Shown here piece by piece: positions 50,277-58,573 of a DNA stretch of 64,000 bases. Under the pieces are notes generated by a model. The model was not told the origin of the DNA, searched no databases, and was given only the letters and a program-made list of their open reading frames with translations. The stretch covers positions 3,038,001-3,102,000 of the forward strand of contig CAVXHV010000004.1 of NCBI GenBank assembly GCA_963761445.1, read 5' to 3'. Source of the stretch: CAVXHV01 sp963761445 (lineage in GTDB: Bacteria > Planctomycetota > Planctomycetia > Isosphaerales > Isosphaeraceae). Each line of letters begins with the position of its first letter. Within the stretch, counting starts at the first letter, position 1. The position numbers and the translations under genes are program-made.

Positions 50277-51526
50277 TCAGCCGAGAATGTTGTGTGCGAC
50301 GCACCAGGCGAGTAGGGTGCGCGCGTCCGGGAGGGATAGGCCCTCGGAATGAAGTCTTTGCAGCAGCTCGGCGGCGGGGATAGGCTCTGGGGCCAGGCGG
50401 GCGAGATTGCGGAGGTCGAACCCGCCGGCCCAGCGCACCAGGGCGCCGTCGGGGAGCTCAAATGCAACGTCGGCGGCAAGTGTGCCGCGCGAGTGGAGCG
50501 CGGCCAGTCGGGGGCGCACGGTGAAGCGGACGATTTCCGGTAGCACCAGAGGCGGTGCGATCGGGGATGGGCCGGCGCGAAGCAGCGCCAGCGACCGGAG
50601 GTGACGGGCGCGGGCGGCGTTCACGAATTCGCGGTAATAGTCCCGAGCCAGATCAGCGTCGATGCGACGAGCCAGGCCGTCGATTGCAGCCGCGGCGGCG
50701 ATGCCGCTGGCCATCGCGAACCGGATGCCGTGGCCTGCCAGTGGGTCGGACGCAAAGGCCGCATCGCCGACCGCGAGGCAGCGGCCACGGACCGGATCGG
50801 CCGCCCACTGCGGGAACGACGGGCGACGGCCGATGCAACGGAAATGCCCGGCGGGCAGATCGAGCGATTTGGCCAGGGCTGGGTCCAGCTCGTGGGATGA
50901 CTCGCCCGAGCCGACGACACCGACGGTGGTCGACCCGGACAAACCTGCCCGGTAGGCCCAGCGCCTTCTACCTGAATCGGCAACGACACGACCGCATAAC
51001 GGGGACGCGCCGGGGGGTCCTTCAAAGAGATGGGCGATGTCCTGGCCCTGGCGCCGGACGGGCCGCGACCAGGCCGCGGCGCGGCCGGTGGCGTCGACCG
51101 CGGCGATGAACGGCCGATCCACACCGTCGAGCCTGACGGTAACGGATTCGTCGTCTTGCGCTGTGGGCGAGGGCAGCGCCGAACGTCATGGACCCGAGCC
51201 CCGCGCCGCGCGACAAATGCCAGTGCCGCCTGGGCAAGTGCCGCGCGGTCGACATGGAGGAACGGACCGGGCTTGACGACGGTCTCATCGAGGTTCCAGC
51301 AATTCTCGAAGCGTTCAACCGTTGTCACTTCGGCGGCGTCGAAGACGGCCTTCCAGGCGAGGGCCTCGATCTGCGCGTTTGCCTCGGGGGGCAATATCTC
51401 GGCCCCCGGCTTTTTCGGCGACGATTTGCGCAGGAGCAGCACGCTAAAGCCCTGGTCGAGCAGGCGAGACGCGACCGCGGCAGCCGCGATGCCTGCGCCC
51501 GCAATCAACACGTCGTACGGCGTCAC
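50277..51526 (-). CDS. FAD-dependent oxidoreductase of the LodB/QhpG/halogenase-like family, frameshifted
   Basis: The first frame, from 51526 to about 51165, gives the Rossmann FAD site YDVLIAGAGIAAAAVASRLL, then GAEILPPEANAQIEALAWKA and GPFLHVDRAALAQAALAFVA. The second, from about 51165 to 50277, continues with FIAAVDATGRAAAWSRPV, a FAD-domain motif RCLAVGDAAFASDPLAGHGI, and a helical C terminus. Joined, it has about 415 residues, the normal size for the group containing LodB, GoxB and QhpG, flavoproteins that help make quinone cofactors from tryptophan in partner enzymes. Other members are halogenases or geranylgeranyl reductases. The assignment to the LodB side rests on the LPPE and GPFLHVDR motifs. 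It lies about 4 kb from the split LodA-like cassette and faces away from it. Confidence 0.75.
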
Positions 51527-51549
51527 GCGAGGGCCTTTCTTTCAAGAAT

Positions 51550-51568
51550 CCCTTCGCGGAGCGAAGGG
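51550..51568. repeat. palindrome shared with 48180-48198
   Basis: cccttcgcggagcgaaggg, with flanks giving 30 bases of which 29 match 48178-48207. It lies just upstream of the flavoprotein start on the minus strand. Confidence 0.75.
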
Positions 51569-51676
51569 CGACAATGGCATTGCGTCGGGCGGCGTCACGC
51601 GAGGACCTGAAGCTGGGGGCGCAGAAAGTGGAATGGGCTGCTTGGCGTCTGTCGACTTCTTAGATTATCGCGCGGT

Positions 51677-53627
51677 TCAGTGGCCGTTCTCGCGATCTTC
51701 GGGGGCAATCAACAGCGTTTGCAAGGCGCCGGCGTCAACGGGTTTGATCAAGTGATAATTGAACCCAGCCGTTCGGGATCGGCGGCGATCTTCCTCCTGC
51801 CCCCACCCGGTCAATGCAATAAGAGTCACGTCCTGGAATTCAGGCTGTTGCCGGATTTGCCGTGCCACCTCGTGGCCGTCCATGCTCGGCATACCAATGT
51901 CCAGCAGCACCACAGCCGGCCTGAACGCTGAGAGTGCCTCCAGGGCGTCCAGACCGTTAAAGACGATATGAACGTCGGCGCCGAGCAGTCTGAGCAACAT
52001 TCCCAAGCTCTCGGCCGCATCGCGGTTGTCATCTACAACCAGGACGCGGCGTGAGGCGAGCACAGCGGACGGCCTGGGCTGTGGTTCTGCCCTGCCCGGG
52101 GGGAGCAAGCTGGCCACGAGCGGCAGCCGGACCACGAAACGGCTGCCTTTGCCGAGCCCTTCGCTGTGGGCCTGGACGGTTCCCCCGTGCATTTCAACGA
52201 GGCTCTTCACCAGCGCCAGGCCGATCCCCAGCCCGCCCTGGGCGCGATCGGAGGAGCGGTTTACCTGCGTGAACAAGTCGAATACGGACGGCAGCATATC
52301 CGCCGGGATTCCCGTGCCGTTGTCCCGCACCGAGATCGCGACGCTTTCGCCCTCGCGCCGGACCGTGAGCCAGATCTGGCCGCCTGCGTCGGTGTACTTT
52401 GCCGCATTGTTCAGGAGGTTGGCGATGACCTGAGTCAAACGGACGACGTCCGCTTCCAACGTCAGAGGTTCCGGCGGGATCGCCACGGCCAGTTGGTGTC
52501 GGGCGTCTTCAATGAGCGGCCGGCTGGTTTCGATCGCTACGCGCAAGATGGCAGCTAGCTCCACCGGTTCTTTGCGCAGCTCGATCTTGCCGCGCGTGAT
52601 GCGCGATATTTCCAGGAGGTCATCCACCAGGCGCACCATGTGATTGACCTGCCGCTCCATTATCTCACTGACGCCGTCGGCGCCTGGGTCACTGCCTGCC
52701 GACATGCGCAGAATGTGCAACGAATTGCGAATGGGTGCGAGGGGGTTGCGAGCTCGTGCGCAGGATTGCCAGGAACTCGTTCTTGCGACGGTCAGCATCG
52801 CGCAGCGCCGCTTCGGCTTCCTTGCGCTCGGTGATATCCCGCGCGACTTTGGACGCGCCAATGATCTCGCCGCTGGCATTCCGCACCGGAGAGACAGTCA
52901 AGGAGACGTCGATTCGCCGGCCGTCCTTGGCGACCCGGACGGTCTCGAAATGCTCGATGTGCTCGCCCCGGCTCAGGCGTCCCAATATCGCCCTTTCCTC
53001 GTCATGCCGTTCCGCCGGGATGAGCATCGTGATCGGCTGGCCGATCGCCTCGGCCGCCGAGTACCCAAAAAGGCGCTCGGCTCCCGCATTCCAGCTCAGG
53101 ATCTTGCCGGTCAAGGTTTTGCTGACGATGGCGTCGTCGGAGGAGGCGACGATCGCGGCCAGAAGCGACATGGCCTGCATTTCGCGATCGCGTTCGGCAA
53201 GATGATCGCGGATCTGGTACTGCCGCTGACGGGCACGTAGCGCCGAGCGGACGGCGCTGACGAGCGCCGCGACCCGGATCGGTCGCTCGAGCACCACGAC
53301 GCTGCCCAAGAGGTTCATGGCCTGAGCAACCGCGGCGGAATCGGCTCCGGGGCGCGCGAGGATCAAAACGGGCAAGTCGGACCACGGCGGCTGGCAGGCT
53401 AGCCAGTGGGCTAGACGGTGATTGCCGTCCTGAATGATGGCGTCTTCCGGCAGCATGATGGCGGCGGCGCCGGCGTCCAACTGGATACAGATCTCATTCA
53501 GATCGCGACAGCCGAAACACGCAACGCCTGCCCGCTCCAACAGGGAACGAGTGAGCGCTGCGTCCTTGGTCGTCGGAGCCAGGACCAGCACGCGCTGCTC
53601 TGCTGCTTTGCCGCCGGCTTCGGTCAC
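51677..53627 (-). CDS. hybrid histidine kinase (PAS, HisKA, HATPase, receiver), frameshifted
   Basis: Start GTG 53627 overlaps the KaiC stop as GTGA. The first 130 residues resemble a degenerate receiver domain (QRVLVLAPTTKDAALTRSLL). A PAS domain follows (LLAAIVASSDDAIVSKTLTG to DITERKEAEAALRDADRRKN). Near 52765 two single-base losses close together disrupt the H-box. Restoring them gives HELRNPLAPIRNSL, so the phospho-accepting His can be recognised. The rest is intact in the second frame, 52760-51677: HATPase motifs VIANLLNNAAKYTDAGG, VRDNGTGIPADM and GGLGIGLALVKSLVEMHGG, then a C-terminal receiver with VLLDIGMPSMDGHEVARQIR, the phosphorylatable Asp in LLDIG and Lys in LIKPVD. It has no membrane helix, so it is likely cytosolic and works with KaiC. 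Confidence 0.88.
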
Positions 53628-55138
53628 GAGGCCTCCCTTTCTTTGGGTGGAGCGGGGCCCGGCTCGAAAATCGGAACGCCAGTGAGCACCCCTCGGAAGT
53701 CGCGCAGCGGCTGACCGACGCTGATGCGACCTTGCTCCATCCGGAATTCCCGGATCGAGCGCTCGTGCGCACCGCCACGCTTCTTCACCACCGATATGGC
53801 CTGCCGCACCTCGCCCTTCATCTCGAAATAACGCAGCAGAATCACGGCGTCCGCGAGGTAGCTGGCGTCGACAGGCGCGATCATTGGGCCGCCGATCAGG
53901 CCTTGATCAGCGCCAATCAAGAGCGTGGCGACTCCGGCATGACCCAGATAAGACAAGAGCTCGTGGAGCTGAATGGTCAAGAATCGCTCCTCGGGCATGG
54001 CGTTCAAATAGCCATTCAAACTGTCGATCACCACGACGGAGGCATGCTCGTGCTCCACGGCGCGACGGATGACGTGGGCGAATTCGCCCGGCGACAACTC
54101 GGCCGGGTCTACCTGTTGAATCGAGACCATCTTCGCGTCCAGGTGCTTTTTCAGGTCGATTCCCAAACCAGCGGTGCGGGTCAAGAGAGTCGTGGTACTT
54201 TCGTCGAATACAAACAGTGCGGAGTTCTGTCCAAGCTCGGCAGCCGACACCGCAAACTTTGCGGCCAGCGACGACTTTCCGGACCCGGGCGGCGCCGACA
54301 ATGAGAGTGCTCGTGCCACGCTCGATGCCTCCGCCGAGCAAGGTGTCCAGCTCGGCGATGCCGCTGCCCAGCTTTTCCATGACCGGCAGCGAGCGGTGTT
54401 CGCTGGCGATGAGTCGCGGGAAGACTTCGAGCCCCCCGCGCTGAATGACGTAGTCGTGATACCCGCCACGGCAGGCGACACCGCGAAACTTGACGACAAC
54501 GAGCCGCCGCCGCTCTGCGCCGTACTCGGGATTCACTTGCTCCAGGCGCACCACGCCGTGTGCAATGCTTTGAACCTGGAGGTCGCGATCCGTGCTGGTC
54601 AGATCGTCCAGGAGCAGGACGGTGCAATGCTGCCCACTGAAGAACTGCTTGAGGGCCAGAATCTGGCGGCGGTATCGCAGCGGATTTCCCGCGAGGAGCC
54701 GCAGTTCCGAAAGTGAATCAAACACCACGCGCACCGGTTTGATTCGCTCCACATCCGCCAGGATCGTCTTCGCCGTCTCGCTCAGCTCCATTTCCGACGG
54801 ATGGAACATTGTGTACTGCTCGTCCGGCGCAGACTCTCTTCCGATGGGAAAAGTTCCTGGATCGTGATGCCGTCCAGGGACCAACCATGAGAGGCTGCCA
54901 CGTCGCGGAGCTCTTCCTCGGATTCCGACAGGGTTATGTACAAGACGGGCTCACCGCGGCGAGCGCCCTCCATCAAGAATTGCATTGCGAGCGTCGTCTT
55001 CCCCGAGCCGGGCACGCCTTCAATCAGATACAGCCGTCTCGGAGTGAAGCCTCCGCGCAGAATGTCGTCGAGACCGCTGATGCCGGTTCCGGCGCGGATC
55101 TGGGAAGCAGCTTCCGACCGAGGCGAGGCGGTGGCCAT
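53624..55138 (-). CDS. KaiC-like two-domain ATPase, frameshifted
   Basis: The start at 55138 gives MATASPRSEAASQIRAGTGI, then the first RecA-like domain: LYLIEGVPGSGKTTLAMQFL (Walker A), ITLSESEEELRDVAASHGWS (the catalytic Glu pair lies here) and VVFDSLSELRLLAGNPLRYR (Walker B). Frame changes near 54830 and 54295 separate it from the second domain, SAPPGSGKSSLAAKFAVSAA, FVFDESTTTLLTRTAGLGID and VVVIDSLNGYLNAMPEERFL. Joined, about 500 residues, the size of double-domain KaiC. No kaiA or kaiB is in view. The stop overlaps the hybrid histidine kinase start by four bases, so the two are translated together. KaiC homologues outside cyanobacteria often pair with histidine kinases; a clock role here is unproven. 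Confidence 0.88.
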
Positions 55139-55449
55139 GGAGTCGACCTTTCTGGGCCGTTGGCGCCATTGCGCCGTTGTGCCGAGGCAAACGACAGGCT
55201 CGCCGCTATCAAGCACCAGCCTGCCGCGCCTGAGGGAGCCGGGACAAGCTGTGCGGTATTGTAGTCGAACTGGCCCCTTGCTAGCGAGGGCCGGGCTGAT
55301 GCAACGACGTCTGGCCTCGCGCGCGGCGGAGTCTCGCAGCCGGCAAAATCGCCGACTGAGGAGATCCGGCGCAGCATGCTTGATTTGGCGTTTTTTCCGA
55401 ATTAGCATGATGCCGCGACCTTCCGCACATCACAATCGAGGTCCAAACA
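55139..55449. other. divergent intergenic region between KaiC and the split LodA-like cassette
   Basis: About 310 bases that should carry the promoters for both the KaiC/histidine kinase operon and the four-gene cassette. A shadow frame of the KaiC strand crosses it but has no conserved sequence. The purine-rich tcgaggtccaaaca just before 55450 is a weak ribosome binding site. Confidence 0.45.
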
Positions 55450-56457
55450 ATGGGTATCAGCGTGCTGGAGATTTACTTCCGGCCCCCGATGGCGATTGCT
55501 CGACTGGGGGGAAGCGACACGCCGCTCGAGAGCTTCATCTGGAGTGAAGACCCGACGATATCGGGTGCGGCCAAGACGGTGATCGAGCCGGCGGTGTCGC
55601 TGGGAGTCGAGCGGGACGGCTCGGTCCGGCCTTATATCCCGGGGACGCTCCGGTTCCGCGACGGCGAGCATTTCCGGCCGGTCGCGCCGTTCTTCGAGCT
55701 GTGGGTGCGCTACCAGACGCCCGACGACGTGGTCCACGACGAAGCCCTGACGCGCGAGATTCTGGGCCAGGCCGGGGCGACGACCGAGTCAATATCGTAT
55801 GTGGTGACGGGGGCGAACCTGAAGGCGGCGCGGCGAACGGGTGATGCATCGAACGGGTTCCAGGGGCGGGTTGAAGTCGCCGGTGACGATCACCGCGGGC
55901 ACGAGCTGCTGGCGTCGACCCCGCGCGCGCAAGGGAGCGAGCCGCTGGTGCTGGATGAGCATCCGATCTCGCTGGGTTACTTCCAGGTCATCCGGCCGAC
56001 GGGCGGCCGAGAGCTGGGCATTGACCTGGGGGGAATTCGCGTGCGGTTCACGCCGGGGAAGGGCGAAGTCTACGGCCCGCCGTCGGCCACGGCCGCGCCG
56101 GCTCCGGGGCTCGGGCGCGTGCACACGATCGTCAAGAAAGAAAACCGGATCCTGAACCCGAAGGCCTCATGGCTTGCCTATAACGCCGACTACACGAAGT
56201 TCGACAATCCGGAGCCGTCGGACACGTTTGACGGGGCGGACGTCGACCCGAACAACCCGCTGAACAACGTCTCGTGGGGGGTGGTGGACGACACGTGCGA
56301 TGCCCTTATCGAGGCGACGCTGGTCGTCTCTGGTGTGCGCTTCTTCGCCGCGGCTCGGGTATTTTCCGGGCCGCCGGACTTCGCCCCCGACCGCCGGCCG
56401 TTCGTCGCACTGGTGGATGAGCTGGCCGACCGCACGATCGGAGCGCCCCGCCTGTGA
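55450..56457 (+). CDS. LodA N-terminal-domain-like protein, first gene of the cassette
   Basis: 335 residues, intact. The N terminus EIYFRPPMAIARLGGSDTPL carries the IARLG motif at 16-20, a hallmark of the start of LodA/GoxA-type cysteine tryptophylquinone (CTQ) oxidases. The next region LRFRDGEHFRPVAPFFELWV corresponds to the part of LodA that reads like IKRQAARFRIF. Near the end, residues 307-314 are GPPDFAPD, followed by LVDEL, another LodA landmark. Between them the protein is divergent and does not contain the CTQ-forming Cys and Trp. It is about 40% of LodA length, so it is likely one subunit of a split oxidase. No signal peptide is visible. Its stop codon overlaps the GTG start of the next gene by four bases. 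The LodA likeness is from motifs recalled, not an alignment. Confidence 0.65.
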   Translation: MGISVLEIYFRPPMAIARLGGSDTPLESFIWSEDPTISGAAKTVIEPAVSLGVERDGSVRPYIPGTLRFRDGEHFRPVAPFFELWVRYQTPDDVVHDEALTREILGQAGATTESISYVVTGANLKAARRTGDASNGFQGRVEVAGDDHRGHELLASTPRAQGSEPLVLDEHPISLGYFQVIRPTGGRELGIDLGGIRVRFTPGKGEVYGPPSATAAPAPGLGRVHTIVKKENRILNPKASWLAYNADYTKFDNPEPSDTFDGADVDPNNPLNNVSWGVVDDTCDALIEATLVVSGVRFFAAARVFSGPPDFAPDRRPFVALVDELADRTIGAPRL

Positions 56458-57185
56458 CCGCGGCGGACGTCACGCTGGCGGAGGCCGAGATCGCCGATCT
56501 GTTCCAGCGGGTGTACGAGACGGTGAGTCTGGCCAATCTCGATGCCACGCGTGCCAACGCCATCGCCGACAATGCCGCAAACGGCGTCGACGGCTTCACG
56601 CAGCCGCCGCGCACCGACCGCCAGACGATGACGCCGGCTGACGCCCCCTTCGCCGATCTGACCACCACGCTGGTTCAGCCGCCGACGGCCCAGGCCCCCT
56701 TGCCGTATGCCGACGCCGCCGGCACGGCCCACGCCCGGCTCTCTGAGCTTGACGACCTCATCCAGTTCCTCACCTTCAATGGCCAGCGAGTGCGCCAGAT
56801 GCTTCGCCGCCCGTACGGCGCCTTTGCCGAGCTTAGCGAGAATCCGGCGCCAACCGCGACACCCGATCCCGATCACCGAGACGCGCGCATAAATCGCGAC
56901 CGTGCGCATGACATGCGCATGCCGCCGTACATGCGTGACGCAGATGCCAGTGCCCTCTCGCTCACGCGCCGCCAGTATCTGCAAATTCAGGCGCTTCTGG
57001 ATTTCCTCGAGCCCAGGGCAGCCGCGCCGGCCGCCGCAATGGTCAAGGGCGCCACGGCGGCGGCACCGGCGGCAGCACCGGAATACGAGCTACCCATCCG
57101 CCGGCGCGTGCGAGCGTTCATCGCCAGAGAGGCCCGGCGCTCTGGCATCGACGGGACAGCCGGCGCGGGGGCACCCCGGCCATGA
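56454..57185 (+). CDS. LodA middle-region-like protein, second gene of the cassette
   Basis: 243 residues, mainly helical, start GTG at 56454 overlapping the previous stop. The N-terminal half has no clear relative (LAEAEIADLFQRVYETVSLA; DDLIQFLTFNGQRVRQMLRR). Residues 155-183 read RMPPYMRDADASALSLTRRQ followed by YLQIQALLDFL. This corresponds to a LodA/GoxA segment with the pattern MPxLxGD then LTxxQYxxLxxW. Its position in the operon, after the IARLG/GPPDFAP protein and before the FPGLE/PWQ protein, is also the LodA order. The C terminus is an alanine-rich linker then a basic helix, RRRVRAFIAREARRSGIDG. No signal peptide. It is probably a structural subunit. The ATGA overlap with the radical SAM gene implies tight stoichiometry. 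Confidence 0.5.
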   Translation: MTAADVTLAEAEIADLFQRVYETVSLANLDATRANAIADNAANGVDGFTQPPRTDRQTMTPADAPFADLTTTLVQPPTAQAPLPYADAAGTAHARLSELDDLIQFLTFNGQRVRQMLRRPYGAFAELSENPAPTATPDPDHRDARINRDRAHDMRMPPYMRDADASALSLTRRQYLQIQALLDFLEPRAAAPAAAMVKGATAAAPAAAPEYELPIRRRVRAFIAREARRSGIDGTAGAGAPRP

Positions 57186-58573
57186 ATACAACATTCATTC
57201 CGATCGAGTCGCTGCGCGGTCTGGGTTCGGCTCTTGGGCCGCCTGCGACGGCCGCCGGAGCTGAACCGGCACCGGTGCCGTGGATGCGTCTGGTTCCCGG
57301 GTCGAAACCGCTGGTCTTCGTCGTCGACGGTTCACGGCTGTACGAAGTCTCGCCCGATCTCTTTGCCGGTTTGTCTCGAGGAGAAGCACGCAGCATCCGG
57401 GAGTTTCAAGAAGCCATCGGCGGCGCCGGCCACGGTTTCGAGCGTTCTTGTTACTCGGATCTCGCCGAGCCGGTTTCGCTCTCGCTCAACGTGGCCCAGG
57501 CGTGCAATCTGTCTTGCTCGTATTGCTACGCCGATCAAGGCCGCTTTGGCGGGGCGGCCAAGATGATGGAGCCGGAGGTGGCGATTGCGGCGATCGAGCG
57601 GCTGATCGCGGGCGCGGCGGGGCGGCGGGTCACGATCGGGTTCATGGGTGGCGAGCCGTTCCTCAATCGCTCGCTCATCTATGAATGTGTTGAGCATGCC
57701 GTGGCGCGAGGGCGCGAGCTCAAGACGCCGGTCGGCTTTTCGGTCACGACGAATGCGACGCTGCTCGAGCCGGCGGACCTGGAGCTTTTGAGGCGGCACG
57801 GATTCTCTGTCTCGGTCAGCCTGGACGGAGCAGGGGCGCAGAGCGACCGGCACCGGCAACAGCGCGGGGGCCGGGGCGGCTCGAGCTCGCGGGCGATCGA
57901 GGCGGTGCGTCCGCTGCTGGACGAACCGGGAAGGGCGCGGGTTGCGGCGCGGGCGACCGTGGCTCGAGATGACCTTTGCGTGCTGGAGCGGGTCGAGGCG
58001 CTCGCGGGGGCGGGCTTTGGCGAAATTGGCGTGAGCCCGCTGCGCAGAAGCGCCGATCCGGAGCTGGAGCTGCGGGGCGAGGACTGGGCGCGGTTCCTCG
58101 CCGAGATGGTGCGCGCCGCCGACAGCGAGCGCGACCGCGTTCGGCGCGGCGCGCCCTGGCGATTTTCCAACCTGGCGATCGCGCTCAAGGAGCTGCACCG
58201 TGGCTCGTGCCGGCCGCTTCCCTGCGGCGCGGGCAACGGCTACGTCTCGCTCTCCGCGCGCGGCGAGTACTTTACCTGCCATCGGGCCGTCGACCAGGAG
58301 CGATACCGGCTGGGAAGCCTGATCGAGGGGCTCGACCACGCGGCCCGCAGCCAATTTCTCGAGGCCCGGCACGTCGAGCGGCAGGAGCCCTGCCGGTCGT
58401 GCTGGGCAAGATACCTCTGCGGCGGCGGGTGTCACGTCGAGGTGATCGCCGCAGGCAGGACAGGATGTGATTATATACGAGGCTGGCTTGATTACTGTCT
58501 TCGCGTTTATGACGAGCTGCTTTCCGAACGCCCCGAACTCTTCCCGCCGCATGGCAGCGAGGCGAGCCCATGA
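57182..58573 (+). CDS. radical SAM/SPASM peptide-modifying maturase, QhpD-like
   Basis: 463 residues, intact. The radical SAM cluster motif is CNLSCSYC with cysteines at 108, 112 and 115, followed by the GGEP motif in TIGFMGGEPFLNRSLIYECV. The C-terminal SPASM region includes PLPCGAGNGYVSLSARGEYF then TCHRAVDQERYRLGSL, and finally CRSCWARYLCGGGC, a CX2CX5CX3C arrangement at 404-417. These auxiliary clusters are typical of maturases that modify peptides or proteins, such as QhpD, which forms Cys-to-acid thioether bonds in quinohemoprotein amine dehydrogenase. A RiPP-recognition-like N-terminal part (10-100) may bind the substrate. Placed between the LodA-like genes and translationally coupled to both, its likely substrate is the last gene's product, which carries cysteines beside a PWQ motif. 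The reaction itself is inference. Confidence 0.85.
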   Translation: MNTTFIPIESLRGLGSALGPPATAAGAEPAPVPWMRLVPGSKPLVFVVDGSRLYEVSPDLFAGLSRGEARSIREFQEAIGGAGHGFERSCYSDLAEPVSLSLNVAQACNLSCSYCYADQGRFGGAAKMMEPEVAIAAIERLIAGAAGRRVTIGFMGGEPFLNRSLIYECVEHAVARGRELKTPVGFSVTTNATLLEPADLELLRRHGFSVSVSLDGAGAQSDRHRQQRGGRGGSSSRAIEAVRPLLDEPGRARVAARATVARDDLCVLERVEALAGAGFGEIGVSPLRRSADPELELRGEDWARFLAEMVRAADSERDRVRRGAPWRFSNLAIALKELHRGSCRPLPCGAGNGYVSLSARGEYFTCHRAVDQERYRLGSLIEGLDHAARSQFLEARHVERQEPCRSCWARYLCGGGCHVEVIAAGRTGCDYIRGWLDYCLRVYDELLSERPELFPPHGSEASP

